Positions 9,139 through 18,106 of a DNA stretch of 64,000 bases are shown one piece after another. The stretch is from Cyanobacteriota bacterium. Its GTDB lineage: Bacteria; Acidobacteriota; Vicinamibacteria; Vicinamibacterales; UBA2999. Under the pieces are notes generated by a model, which saw only the letters and a list, made by a program, of their open reading frames with translations, did not search any database and had not been told where the DNA came from. The DNA lies in assembly GCA_019752015.1 (NCBI GenBank), contig JAIEMQ010000044.1, positions 1 to 64,000 of the forward strand, in the 5' to 3' direction. The position numbers were made by a program, and so were the translations under genes. The stretch's first letter is position 1, and every line of letters starts with the position of its first letter.

Positions 9139-10309
9139 AAAGCCCGAGGCGCTGGACTCTGTCCTTGATCTTGTCCCAGAAGCTTTCTTCACTGTCGGCC
9201 GGCGCGATCTGCCAATCCTCTTGTAGCGCGTCCGGAATCGCGAAGCTCGCGGGCCGTCCGTCGAGTTCGACCGTCAGCATCCATCGCAGCAGATGAATGC
9301 TGAACGAGCGCACGAGCGCGTGCCGCCTCGCTTCGAAATCGACGAACCGCTGCAGCGGCCGCAGCGCCTCGTCGGCGAGCCGGATCAGTTCCTCGCGCAA
9401 CGGGTGTGACGGGATCCCCAGGAACGTCGCCACGTTCGCCGGCACGAACTCGCGAATCAGGCAGCCCGGCATCGACGTGAACGGATGCGGCATGTTGCTC
9501 TGCATCATGCCGAGCAGCGCCGCGGTCATTTCGCGGCCCTGTGGCGATTCGGCAATTTGCCGCCGCTCGATCAGGGCGGTGGTCGCTTTCGCGTCGGCGA
9601 CGTTGCGCGGCAGCAGTTGCGGCTCAATCCCCATCAGCACGCCGACCACCAGCCACGCCGCAAGAAAGGACTCCTGCTCTTGCGGCGTCAGCCGCACACC
9701 GAGTTTCGCGAGGCCGTCGAGGATCAGCGATGAGAACGTCATCAGCGTGCCCAGCAGATCTTCCTGGTTGATCGGGACACCCAGCTCGCTGGCGTCCCAG
9801 GGCGCTGCCTTGTCGACGAGAATCAAATGGCGAATCGCCGCGTGCATCAGGCGCACCTTTTGTGCGGTGCGCACGCCGCGGCCGCCGGGGCCGAGCCCGC
9901 CCGGCGACAGGACGTCGACAATGAACTGCGAGGTTTCAAAGAGCCGGCGATTCGGCCGCTTGGCGAGATAGGCCGTGCGATGCAGGACCTGAACGCCCTT
10001 CTTCGCCGCATAGGACGACGGCAGCGAGTAACAACAGAGCAGCATCATGATCTCGGGGCCGTGCTCCGAGAACAGGCGCTCCCCTGCCGCTGCGGTCTCC
10101 GGCGTGCGCGCGATCGTTTCGCCCGTCTTCTTCAGATACTCGACGACCGGCGCCGGCAGATCGCCCGGTTTCTGATCGTCGCGCATCAGCGTCGAGAGCA
10201 GCTTCGCCACTGCCGCCGTGTCGCCGGCCTTGAATACGTCGGCGACGGTGGCATCGGCGAGGTCGTCGCCGCGCATCCGGGCCGCATCGAGAATTGCGTC
10301 AGTCACCAT
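9137..10309 (-). CDS. Oxygenase MpaB family protein (DUF2236, latex-clearing-protein-like)
   Basis: The 390-residue, mostly helical protein matches the MpaB/DUF2236 family that includes rubber oxygenase Lcp and mycophenolic acid enzyme MpaB. Family-like segments are LLCCYSLPSSYAAKKGVQVLH, VRLMHAAIRHLIL (candidate haem-region His) and INQEDLLGTLMTFS. Known members are b-type haem oxygenases; the substrate here is unknown. No signal peptide is evident. It is divergent from the DUF5995 gene with only 22 bp between starts, and converges on the phosphoesterase gene. Confidence 0.85.
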   Translation of the reverse strand: MVTDAILDAARMRGDDLADATVADVFKAGDTAAVAKLLSTLMRDDQKPGDLPAPVVEYLKKTGETIARTPETAAAGERLFSEHGPEIMMLLCCYSLPSSYAAKKGVQVLHRTAYLAKRPNRRLFETSQFIVDVLSPGGLGPGGRGVRTAQKVRLMHAAIRHLILVDKAAPWDASELGVPINQEDLLGTLMTFSSLILDGLAKLGVRLTPQEQESFLAAWLVVGVLMGIEPQLLPRNVADAKATTALIERRQIAESPQGREMTAALLGMMQSNMPHPFTSMPGCLIREFVPANVATFLGIPSHPLREELIRLADEALRPLQRFVDFEARRHALVRSFSIHLLRWMLTVELDGRPASFAIPDALQEDWQIAPADSEESFWDKIKDRVQRLGL

Positions 10310-10331
10310 GTGATGGCCTTAGAATCTGTCC

Positions 10332-11111
10332 GTGCTTCCAACAACTATCGACGGCGTCATCGATTGCCTGCAGTCCATCGTCGACGACACGGTCAAGACG
10401 CGGTCGCGGCTCGGGTATTTTGCCGCGTTGTACAAGCGAATGACGATGGCGATTCGCGACGGCATGGCGAGCGGCAAGTTCCAGGACAATGCCCGCATCG
10501 AGCGGCTGGACATCGAGTTTGCCAGCCGCTACCTCGTGACCCGGGATCAGTACTTCGCCGGGGAGTTGCACGGACAAAGCTGGCTGCAAGCCTACAACGC
10601 CACCAACTCCGAGAAGTACACCGTCCTGCAGCAGCTGCTGATCGGCATCAACCCGCACATCATGATCGACCTGGGCGTCGCCGCGGCGCGGACGTGTCCG
10701 GGCGCCGAGCTCGCCGGCCTGCAGCAGGATTTCAACACCGTCAACGCCGTCATCCTGGCGCTCTTTCCGATCATCGATGAAGAGCTCGACGATCTGTCGC
10801 CGTTCGAGCGGTTTGTTGATCACAGCTTTCTCGGGTTCCTGAAGGACAAGGCCATCGACGTCTCGATCGATGCGGGCCGGAAGTCATCGTGGGGATTCGC
10901 CAACTCGCTGGCGTATCTCGATTTGCCCGCGCAGGCGATCGCGATCGGCCATCGTGATCTCGAAACGCTCGGCCTGGGTGAATGCATCCTGAAAATGCCC
11001 GCGATCGGCAGCAAGCGCGAAAGCAAGGATGTGGCGCACAACATCCAGGTGCTGAACACTCCGGCTACCGGCGAGGCGAGAACTCCGCAAACCAGTTCTC
11101 GACGACCGTAA
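10332..11111 (+). CDS. DUF5995 family protein
   Basis: The 259-residue helical protein carries features I associate with DUF5995: IDGVIDCL near the N-terminus, FFAxLYKRMT-like and RDxYFxxELHGQSW segments, and a helical INPHIMIDLGVAAA stretch. The function of the family is unknown. The start is GTG at 10332. The last 15 or so residues overlap the 3' end of the convergent kinase gene by 47 bp, so the tail may be unconstrained. It shares a short divergent promoter region with the MpaB-type gene, which suggests joint expression. Confidence 0.75.
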   Translation: MLPTTIDGVIDCLQSIVDDTVKTRSRLGYFAALYKRMTMAIRDGMASGKFQDNARIERLDIEFASRYLVTRDQYFAGELHGQSWLQAYNATNSEKYTVLQQLLIGINPHIMIDLGVAAARTCPGAELAGLQQDFNTVNAVILALFPIIDEELDDLSPFERFVDHSFLGFLKDKAIDVSIDAGRKSSWGFANSLAYLDLPAQAIAIGHRDLETLGLGECILKMPAIGSKRESKDVAHNIQVLNTPATGEARTPQTSSRRP

Positions 11112-13686
11112 TCTTCGGGCGCTTCGAGCCGCGATCGACGTCGCGGACGACGAGGAACGATTCGCCGTCGGCGCTGACGGAGTAGGCGCGCGTGAGGTGC
11201 GCGCGCGACACGGACTCCGCGAACAACAACCGCGGTTTCCCCGACGGTCCTTGATCGCCGATCGTGACCGACTGCAGGCGGCCGGCGCCATCCAGGTAAA
11301 ACAATTCGCCGCCACGCGGATTCCATTCGCCCTGCGCGCCGGCATCGATCGACACCTGCCATCGCCGGCGCACGTTGGGATAATCCGCGACGAACACCTG
11401 CGGGATGCCCGCTTCACTCGACGCGTAGGCGATCCAGTGCCCGTCCGGAGAAAAGCGCGGCTGGAAATCGAACGCCGGCGATCGCCGGATCGACCGCGGC
11501 GGCGACGATTTGTCGAGCGGCGCCGCCCAGACGTCGGTGCGCGTTTTCGGATCGAGCAGGATGTAGGCAATCGACTTGCCGTCGGTCGAGAGATCGGGCT
11601 GGCTCGCGCCAGGCACGAGCACGGTGGGCTCGCTGGCGCCGCCTTCCATGCGCATGGCGCAGACGCCGCCCTCGCGGCCGGTGGCTCCGCAACTGAACAA
11701 CAACCGCGATCCGTCCGGATCCCATTCCGGATCGCCGCGCGTGCCGGTCAGCGTCAATCGCGTCGAGACGCCGGTGGCGACATCCATCATAAAGAGATCG
11801 TCACGCTCACCTGTTGGCGCGACATAGGCGATGCGATCGCCGTTCGGCGACAAGGCGGGATGACGCAGACCCGCGGCAGGCTCTCCGAGATCACGCACGA
11901 CAGCGCCCGCGCGATTCACGAGGCTGATGCGCACCTGGCCCCATGTCTCGTCATTGACGTACACGAGCGTGCCATCGGCAGCGACGCTCGGCCGCAAACC
12001 TTTTGACGCGACCAGGAACGGCTCGCCGGTCGGGCGCAGCGTGCGCTCGTCGACGGCGATCGCCCAGATGCCGGGATTCGAGTCGACGCGCTGAAACACC
12101 AGGTGCCCGCTCCGCGAAAACGCCGCATGACGGATCACTTGCGGCACCGGTCCGAACAGCACGGTGCGCTTGCCGTTTTCGAGCGTGTCGATCGAATGCT
12201 GGTTGTTGGTCTGATGCGAGATGAACAGCGGACGGCCGGCCGCGATCGTCACGTCGTGATAGTCGAGCACGCCGGTGTCGATGTCGATCAGCGGCGAGGG
12301 ATCGCCGCCTTCGGAAGACACGCGGTAAATCGGACCGTTGCCCATGCTGAAAAACATCTGCCCGTCGGAGTCCCACCCGGCGCCGCCGGCCTCCACGAAC
12401 GGGCCGGCCATTGTCGCGATCGTGACGGCGGGCCCGCCGGTGATCGGCGACTTCCGCAGTTGATCGCCGACCGCGTACGCCACCCATGCGCTGTCGGGCG
12501 ACCACGTCGGCGCGATCGCCTTGCTCGTGCCGGCAAGCTCTCGAGCGGTGAGCTGACTCAGCTCACGCACCCAGAGGCGACCCCCGGCCGGATACACAAT
12601 GCGGCGGCCATCCGGCGAGATGACGACGCCCTGGCCCGGTCCGGTATCGCCGGCGAACGTGCCCGGATCGTCGCCAAGTCCGTCGGCCTCCAATTCGAAC
12701 TTTCTCAGCGGACCGGAGCCATCGGCGGCGCGATTGATCAGGATCGCGGCGACATAAATCGCGCCGGCGATCGCTGCCAGCGACGCGGCGATCGTCAGCC
12801 AGCGCGTGAAGTTGCGGCGCCGCGCCAGCGCGATTGCGCCGATGAACGCCGGATTGGTGGAGCCATAGTCGAAGCTCGCGTCACCGAGATCGCGAAGCCG
12901 GCTGCGCACGTCCTTTTGCAGGCATCGGTGCAGCAGCGCCTTGAGCCCGTCGGGTGTGTCCGGCGGCAATGCGCTCCAGTCCGGTTCCTGGCTGAGCACG
13001 GCAACGATCGTGTCCGCCGGCGTGGCGCCGTAGAACGCGCGCTTGCCGGTGAGCAGCTCGTAGACAACGGCGCCGAACGACCAGATGTCGGATCGACGAT
13101 GGACCTCCTGGCCCCGCGCCTGCTCGGGACTCATGTACGGCGCGGTCCCCATGATCGATCCCGTGGTCGTCACGGTCTGCTGGTGAATCTGCGTGTCGAC
13201 GGCCTGTTCAACGGACTTGGCCAAACCGAAGTCGAGCACTTTGACGCCGCCGTCGGGACGCACGTGAATGTTGGCCGGCTTCAGATCGCGATGGACGATG
13301 CCGCGATCGTGCGCGACGGTCAGCGCATCGGACACCTGCTTCGCGATGCGCACCACGTCGGGCACCGGCAGCGGGCCTTCGAAGAGCCTGACCGCGAGCG
13401 TTTCGCCCTCGATCAGCTCCATCACGATCGCCGGCGCGCCTTCCCACTCCTCGACGCTGTGAATCGTGGCGATCGCCGGATGATTCAACGACGCGAGCAG
13501 CCGCGCCTCGCGTTCGATTCTCGCGAGGACCATCCCATCGTCACTGACGCGGTTGGCCAGCACCTTGATCGCGACGTCGCGACCGAGCTTGGTATCGCGC
13601 GCGCGATAGACCTCGCCCATGCCGCCGGAGCCGATCAGGCTGAGGATTTCGTAGACGCCGATGCGCGTGCCGCGGGGAATCGCCAT
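11065..13686 (-). CDS. Transmembrane Ser/Thr protein kinase with extracytoplasmic WD40-like (PD40) propeller
   Basis: 873 residues. A Hanks-type kinase domain (about 12-270) has the Gly loop GSGGMGE at 19-25, Lys41, catalytic HRDLKPAN from 132 and DFG at 152-154. A single membrane helix lies at about 295-317. The rest is a series of TolB/PD40 propeller blades (WSPDSAWVAY, SPDGRRIVYP, FSPDGHWIAY). This PknD-like layout senses or binds something outside the membrane and signals through phosphorylation. YvcK is encoded 3 bp upstream in the same direction; YvcK proteins are known kinase substrates in other bacteria, so a functional link is plausible. Confidence 0.92.
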   Translation of the reverse strand: MAIPRGTRIGVYEILSLIGSGGMGEVYRARDTKLGRDVAIKVLANRVSDDGMVLARIEREARLLASLNHPAIATIHSVEEWEGAPAIVMELIEGETLAVRLFEGPLPVPDVVRIAKQVSDALTVAHDRGIVHRDLKPANIHVRPDGGVKVLDFGLAKSVEQAVDTQIHQQTVTTTGSIMGTAPYMSPEQARGQEVHRRSDIWSFGAVVYELLTGKRAFYGATPADTIVAVLSQEPDWSALPPDTPDGLKALLHRCLQKDVRSRLRDLGDASFDYGSTNPAFIGAIALARRRNFTRWLTIAASLAAIAGAIYVAAILINRAADGSGPLRKFELEADGLGDDPGTFAGDTGPGQGVVISPDGRRIVYPAGGRLWVRELSQLTARELAGTSKAIAPTWSPDSAWVAYAVGDQLRKSPITGGPAVTIATMAGPFVEAGGAGWDSDGQMFFSMGNGPIYRVSSEGGDPSPLIDIDTGVLDYHDVTIAAGRPLFISHQTNNQHSIDTLENGKRTVLFGPVPQVIRHAAFSRSGHLVFQRVDSNPGIWAIAVDERTLRPTGEPFLVASKGLRPSVAADGTLVYVNDETWGQVRISLVNRAGAVVRDLGEPAAGLRHPALSPNGDRIAYVAPTGERDDLFMMDVATGVSTRLTLTGTRGDPEWDPDGSRLLFSCGATGREGGVCAMRMEGGASEPTVLVPGASQPDLSTDGKSIAYILLDPKTRTDVWAAPLDKSSPPRSIRRSPAFDFQPRFSPDGHWIAYASSEAGIPQVFVADYPNVRRRWQVSIDAGAQGEWNPRGGELFYLDGAGRLQSVTIGDQGPSGKPRLLFAESVSRAHLTRAYSVSADGESFLVVRDVDRGSKRPKITVVENWFAEFSPRR

Positions 13687-13689
13687 CGA

Positions 13690-14655
13690 TCAGGTCAGCA
13701 TCCGTTGCGAGAGGACCGACCACACCGCGTACGAGAGGCGCTGGCGATCGTGACGCGCGATCTCCGAGCGCCAGAACTGACCGATGACCGGTTCCGTTGC
13801 GGCATCAAGATCGCCCAGGGGCAGCGGATGCTTGTGCTCGGCGGCGTAGCGATCGACGGCTACCTGCGACGGATGCCCCTGGTTGGCGATCAACACATCG
13901 ACCTTGCGGCCAATGGTCTTGCTGATCCACGCCACTTCGTCCGCGGCGGTGAAGCCCTGCATGCCCTGACCTTCGGTGAGCAGGTTGCTCACGACGATCA
14001 CCGGGCCCTTGACCGACGAGATGACGTCGGCGACGCCGTCGACCAGCAGCGTCGGCATCAAGCTGGTGAAAAAACTTCCGGGGCCGATCACGATCGCATC
14101 GAACTTCCCAATCGCCGTCCGTACCGCGGGATGAATCGGCGCCGGCGGCTCGAGCCAGACGCGCGTGACGTGATGTCCGCGCGCGTGACCTTGATCGACT
14201 TCGACTTCGCCGCGCGTGATCTCGCCGTCCGCGTATTCCGCGCAGAGCGTCGCCTGCTCGACGCTGATCGGCCACACGCAGCCGCGGCACCCGAGAAGCG
14301 CGCGCAATCCGTCGACGGCGGCCAGGAAGTCGCCGCTGTAACGCTCCATCATCGAGAGCAGCAGGTTGCCGCCGGTGTGGCCGCCGAGACGCGCGTGCTC
14401 CATGGTCGGCAGGCGCGCGAGCAGCACGCGGCGCGCCTCGCCTTCGTTGCGCGACAGCGCGAGCGCGCAGCGCAACACGTCGCCCGGCGGCAGGACGCCG
14501 AGCTCGTCGCGCAGCTGTCCCGAGCTGCCGCCCGAGTCGAACATGGTGACGACAGCGTTGAGACGGAGCCAGGGATTACGTTTCAAACCGCCGAGCAGGC
14601 TCGGCAGTCCGGTGCCGCCGCCGAAGCAGCCCAGGTTGATTTCGCGAAGGCGCAT
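13690..14655 (-). CDS. yvcK: YvcK family protein (gluconeogenesis/cell-envelope factor, CofD-like)
   Basis: The 321-residue protein has the YvcK/CofD Rossmann signature GGGTGLPSLLGGL at residues 12-24, then TMFDSGGSSGQLRDELGVLPPGD and the GPGSFFTSLMPTLLV segment. YvcK binds UDP-sugars and is needed for growth on gluconeogenic carbon and for normal cell shape in Bacillus and relatives. It is the first gene of a two-gene unit with the Ser/Thr kinase. It is divergent from the gene at 14697. Confidence 0.92.
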   Translation of the reverse strand: MRLREINLGCFGGGTGLPSLLGGLKRNPWLRLNAVVTMFDSGGSSGQLRDELGVLPPGDVLRCALALSRNEGEARRVLLARLPTMEHARLGGHTGGNLLLSMMERYSGDFLAAVDGLRALLGCRGCVWPISVEQATLCAEYADGEITRGEVEVDQGHARGHHVTRVWLEPPAPIHPAVRTAIGKFDAIVIGPGSFFTSLMPTLLVDGVADVISSVKGPVIVVSNLLTEGQGMQGFTAADEVAWISKTIGRKVDVLIANQGHPSQVAVDRYAAEHKHPLPLGDLDAATEPVIGQFWRSEIARHDRQRLSYAVWSVLSQRMLT

Positions 14656-14696
14656 AATGCGAACAGCAGGGACGAACGAGACGTATTCTATAAGAG

Positions 14697-15398
14697 ATGG
14701 CTACTTCTCACGGCGGTGCCGCCGCCGTCGCCCTGCACGATCTCCAACACATCTTCGGCGAGCGGCTTCAAGCGGTGGTGGCGTTCGGCCGGCCGGACGC
14801 AAACCCGTCGCCGTGCCTCGCCGTGGTCGACGCGATCACGGCAGCCGATCTCGACGAGTGCGCGGCGCGCGCGGCGTCGTGGCATCGCGCCGGCTGCGGC
14901 ACGCCGCTGTTGCTGACGCAGGATGAATTCGCCGGCTCCCTCGACGCGTTCCCGATCGAGTACGGGGAGATTATCGAGACGCATCGTGTCATCTACGGCG
15001 TGAATCCGTTTGCCGGCCTGACCATCAAGCCGGAAGATCTCCGGCGGGAATGCGAAACGATGGTCAAAAGCCACCTGCTGCACCTGCGCGAGAACTACAT
15101 CGAGTGCCGCGGGCGCCAGTCGCATGTCTCGGCACTGGTCGCCGAAGCGGCACCGCACTTCGCGCTGATCCTGCGCCGGCTCGCCCGGCTGGACGGCTCC
15201 CCCGCCGAAACCAACTCGGACCTGAGCGCCTATGCCGCGCGCCGGCCGGGACTCGACGCCCGCGTTGTCGGCGACTTGCTGGCGATGGCTGGACATCACT
15301 CCTCGGGGGTCGACGCGATTCGGATTTATCCCGGCTACCTGGCCGCGGTCGAGCAACTGTGGCACTTCATAGATGGCTGGCGGGCCGCACCACGCTGA
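14697..15398 (+). CDS. Hypothetical protein, possible degenerate nucleotidyltransferase-fold protein
   Basis: 233 residues. The N-terminal pattern LHDLQHIFGERLQAVVAFGR resembles the first helix and strand of the nucleotidyltransferase fold. The canonical GS-x-DxD catalytic motif is not seen, so it is probably non-catalytic or a different fold. The rest is helical, with no membrane segment. The stop codon overlaps the start of the TPM gene (TGATG), so it is the first gene of an operon with the TPM and LemA proteins. Confidence 0.6.
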   Translation: MATSHGGAAAVALHDLQHIFGERLQAVVAFGRPDANPSPCLAVVDAITAADLDECAARAASWHRAGCGTPLLLTQDEFAGSLDAFPIEYGEIIETHRVIYGVNPFAGLTIKPEDLRRECETMVKSHLLHLRENYIECRGRQSHVSALVAEAAPHFALILRRLARLDGSPAETNSDLSAYAARRPGLDARVVGDLLAMAGHHSSGVDAIRIYPGYLAAVEQLWHFIDGWRAAPR

Positions 15399-16198
15399 TG
15401 AAACATTTCATCGTCCTGTGCGCAGTGCTGTTGACCCTGAGCGAGCACGTTGGCGCCGAAGGCGCGAGCGCGCGAGTCGAAGGGCAGGAGCAAATTCCGG
15501 AACTCACCGCCCCTGTCAACGACTTCGCCGGCGTGATCGATCCGCAGTCGAAGGACGACATCGAGGCGCTCGTCCGCAAGCTGCAGAACGCGACCGGCGA
15601 CGTGATCGTGGTGGCCACGATCAAGACGTTTCAGCCCGCCTACGGGGACCTGAAATCGTACGCGGTGACGATGTTCGAAAACCGCGGCAAGGGCATCGGC
15701 GAGAAGGGCAAGGACAACGGCGCGCTGATCGTGCTGGCGATCGACGATCGCCAGGTGCAGATCGAAACCGGCTATGGCCTCGAGGGCTTCATCACCGACG
15801 GGTTCGCGGGTGAAACCAGCCGCTCGATGACGCCGTTCTTCCGCAACGGTGATTACGGCCAGGGCCTGCTGTCTGGCACGACACGCCTCGCGCAGCGGAT
15901 TGCTGAAGCCCGCGGCGTCAATCTCGATCTCGCGCCGATCGCGCAGCCGCAGTCGGAGCGTCGCAGCGGCGGCCGGTTTCCAATCGGCTTCTGGGTCGTC
16001 CTGCTGATCATCATCTTGAACATTGGTCGCCGCGGCAGACGCCGCCGTCGCCGATGGGTCAGCGGCGTCGGACCGTTCGGTCCGTTTGGCGGTGGATTCG
16101 GCGGTGGCGGGTTTGGCGGCGGTGGCTTTGGTGGCGGTGGATTCGGCGGGTTCGGCGGAGGCCGCTCCGGTGGCGGCGGTGGTGGTGCCAGTTGGTGA
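15398..16198 (+). CDS. TPM domain membrane protein (YgcG family)
   Basis: 266 residues: signal peptide (about 1-21), TPM domain (about 35-175, with TAPVNDFAGVID and GALIVLAIDDRQVQIETGYGLEG), a membrane helix at about 196-210, an Arg-rich stretch and a Gly/Phe-rich tail of about 45 residues. TPM proteins are often co-encoded with LemA, as here. The role is unknown, perhaps envelope quality control or repair. The ATG at 15398 overlaps the preceding TGA. The Gly-rich tail is usual for the family. Confidence 0.9.
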   Translation: MKHFIVLCAVLLTLSEHVGAEGASARVEGQEQIPELTAPVNDFAGVIDPQSKDDIEALVRKLQNATGDVIVVATIKTFQPAYGDLKSYAVTMFENRGKGIGEKGKDNGALIVLAIDDRQVQIETGYGLEGFITDGFAGETSRSMTPFFRNGDYGQGLLSGTTRLAQRIAEARGVNLDLAPIAQPQSERRSGGRFPIGFWVVLLIIILNIGRRGRRRRRRWVSGVGPFGPFGGGFGGGGFGGGGFGGGGFGGFGGGRSGGGGGGASW

Positions 16199-16217
16199 TA
16201 GTGATAGAAAGGGAGAT

Positions 16218-16796
16218 ATGAACAGTCTGAAGCGTCTGCTTGTGGTTGTGCTTTTGACCGGCGCGGCGTTGGCCTCGTCCGGGTGTTCCTACAACCGCTT
16301 TGTCGGCCAGGAAGAGGCCATCAAGGCGCAGTGGGCCCAGGTCGAGAACCAGCTCCAGCGGCGCAACGACCTTATCCCCAACCTCGTGGAATCCACGAAA
16401 GGGTTCGCGCAGCAGGAACGCGATGTGTTTCAGGCAATCGCCGACTCGCGCGCGAAGCTCGCGGGCGCCGGAACGCCGGATCAGAAAATGGCGGCAGCCA
16501 ACGAGCAGAGCTCTGCCCTCGCCCGCCTGCTCGTCGTCGTCGAGCAGTATCCGACGCTGAAATCGGATGCGACCTTTGCCAGGCTGATGGATGAACTCGC
16601 GGGCACCGAGAATCGAATCGCGGTCGAACGGATGCGCTATAACGAAAAGGTCCAGGAGTACAAGACCGCGCGGCGCTCGTTCCCGGCGAACATCACGGCC
16701 GGAATCTTCGGATTCAAGGACGACTACAAGCTGTTTGAGGCGCCTCCTGAGGCGAAGGTTGCGCCGAAGGTAGATTTCAGCCGTCCGAAGCAGTAG
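16218..16796 (+). CDS. lemA: LemA family lipoprotein
   Basis: 192 residues with a lipoprotein signal ending at Cys23 (ASSGC). The LemA core follows: VENQLQRRNDLIPNLVES, ARAKL-like SRAKLAGAG, and LARLLVVVEQYPTLKS. LemA proteins are membrane-attached helical proteins of unclear role that commonly pair with TPM proteins. The ATG at 16218 has GGGAG a few bases upstream. It lies 19 bp after the TPM gene and is the last gene of the operon, followed by a large simple-word inverted repeat. Confidence 0.92.
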   Translation: MNSLKRLLVVVLLTGAALASSGCSYNRFVGQEEAIKAQWAQVENQLQRRNDLIPNLVESTKGFAQQERDVFQAIADSRAKLAGAGTPDQKMAAANEQSSALARLLVVVEQYPTLKSDATFARLMDELAGTENRIAVERMRYNEKVQEYKTARRSFPANITAGIFGFKDDYKLFEAPPEAKVAPKVDFSRPKQ

Positions 16797-16801
16797 CTTT
16801 C

Positions 16802-16890
16802 AAAGGCAAAAGGCAGAAGGCATAAGGCAAAACGAAGGTTTTCGCCGTAATTTTGCCTTTCGCCTTTTGCCTTCTGCCTTCCAACCCTTC
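16802..16890. repeat. AAAGGC-word inverted repeat after lemA
   Basis: The left arm repeats AAGGCAAAAGGCAGAAGGC-type words. The right arm carries GCCTTTTGCCTTCTGCCTT. The two can form a long imperfect hairpin, likely ending lemA transcription. The element sits just upstream of the sigma factor gene. Same construction as the elements at 2139, 4034 and 8993. Confidence 0.8.
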
Positions 16891-16913
16891 AAGTATCTTT
16901 GCCATCCAAACAT

Positions 16914-17444
16914 ATGCCGGTGGACGACGTCGTCCTTGCGACTCAAGGGGATACGGCGGCTTTCGAACGGGTATACCGGGCCCACATGCCGCGGATTTTC
17001 AATCTCGCGCGGCGGATGGCCGGACCTGACGCAGCCGAGGAACTGACGCAGGACGTGTTCGTCCGGGCGTGGCAGAAGCTCGCGCTCTTTCGAGGCGAGT
17101 CTTCCTTCGCGACCTGGTTGCATCGGCTGGCCGTGAACGTGATCATCGAGCGCTTTCGAACGCTCGGCACGCAGCGGGAGAGGTTCCTGGCGGATAGCGA
17201 AGCGGTGCTCGACGTGGCGCCGGCGGTTCGCACGAAGCACATGGACCTGAGCATGGATTTACAGGCAGCGATCGAGCAGCTGCCGCCCGGCGCACGGCAG
17301 GTGTTTGTGCTCCACGACGTCGAGGGCTACAAGCACGAGGAGATCGGCGACATGCTCGGGGTATCGCCGGGCACGTCCAAGTCGCAGCTGCATCGCGCCA
17401 GGCAAACGCTGCGAGCGCTGTTGACGCAGAAAGTTGAATCGTAG
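16914..17444 (+). CDS. ECF-type RNA polymerase sigma factor
   Basis: 176 residues from the ATG at 16914, which fits the sigma2 domain start better than the upstream TTG at 16899. Sigma region 2 is visible as FERVYRAHMPRIFNLARR and AEELTQDVFVRAWQKL, and region 4 as LPPGARQVFVLHDVEGYKHEEIG with a helix-turn-helix ending in SQLHRARQTLR. It directs transcription to a specific regulon. The next gene, 35 bp downstream, encodes a one-helix membrane protein that is a good candidate for its anti-sigma factor. Confidence 0.93.
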   Translation: MPVDDVVLATQGDTAAFERVYRAHMPRIFNLARRMAGPDAAEELTQDVFVRAWQKLALFRGESSFATWLHRLAVNVIIERFRTLGTQRERFLADSEAVLDVAPAVRTKHMDLSMDLQAAIEQLPPGARQVFVLHDVEGYKHEEIGDMLGVSPGTSKSQLHRARQTLRALLTQKVES

Positions 17445-17466
17445 AGGCGGGTCTTCAGACCCGCCT
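17445..17466. repeat. 22-bp palindrome after the sigma factor stop
   Basis: AGGCGGGTCT, two bases, AGACCCGCCT: perfect 10-bp arms starting 1 bp after the stop codon. It could attenuate transcription between the sigma and anti-sigma genes. No U-tract follows, so a rho-independent terminator is not clear. Same design as the palindrome at 6389-6410. Confidence 0.75.
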
Positions 17467-17479
17467 TCGAGAGAACACG

Positions 17480-18106
17480 ATGAGCGAACAACGACGATTC
17501 GGTGAATCCGATTACGAGCCGCTGAAGCAGGACGACGTCCTGAAGCAGGCGGTCAGCGAATGGCGCGATGAAATGCCGTCGCGCGATCTGTGGTCGGGCA
17601 TTCAGTCGCGAATGGGTTCGACTCAGTCGCCGGCGTCGCAGACGCCGACGACTTCGCTCACCACAAGTCGCCGCGTCAGCTTCACGCTGCCGCAGCTCGC
17701 GATGGCCGCGTCGCTTTTGACCGCGGTCGCATCGGGCGCAACGTGGATGATCGCGCATCCGCCGGCGGCCGAGAGCAACGAGCCGGTCATCCAGGCCTAC
17801 GGCAATCCGGAAGACGAAACCGAGGGCAAGATCGTCCAGGCGAATTTCGCGGACGCGCAGTTCAATGCCGCGGTCGACGACCTCGAGACGATTCTTCGCG
17901 AGGAGCGCGACCGGCTCGATCCGCGCACCGTGCTGATCATCGAGCGCAACTTGAAAGCCATTGACGATGCAATCAACGAAGCCAGGATGGCGTTGGACAA
18001 CGACCCGGCAAACCCCTATTTGAATTCACATCTGGCGGACGCGCGCCGGCGCAAGCTCGACCTGCTGCGTCATGCCACCACGCTCGCTTCAGCAGGCGGA
18101 GATTGA
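17480..18106 (+). CDS. Putative anti-sigma factor, single-pass membrane protein
   Basis: 208 residues. The N-terminal 65 residues are cytoplasmic-like, with no HxxxCxxC zinc motif. A membrane helix at about 72-92 is followed by a periplasmic acidic, helical domain. The assignment as anti-sigma rests on position right after the ECF sigma gene and on topology, not on a conserved motif. Its stop overlaps the next start (TGATG at 18104-18108). Confidence 0.65.
   Translation: MSEQRRFGESDYEPLKQDDVLKQAVSEWRDEMPSRDLWSGIQSRMGSTQSPASQTPTTSLTTSRRVSFTLPQLAMAASLLTAVASGATWMIAHPPAAESNEPVIQAYGNPEDETEGKIVQANFADAQFNAAVDDLETILREERDRLDPRTVLIIERNLKAIDDAINEARMALDNDPANPYLNSHLADARRRKLDLLRHATTLASAGGD

Noticed and set aside
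12103-14916. Open frame of 937 codons on the plus strand
   Set aside because: It is antisense to the Ser/Thr kinase and YvcK genes, which have clear motifs. Its Arg/His/Asp-rich composition is the usual result of GC-rich third positions read on the opposite strand.
15050-15397. Upstream extension of the TPM protein
   Set aside because: It overlaps the 14697 gene in another frame. The ATG at 15398 begins a signal peptide and overlaps the previous stop.
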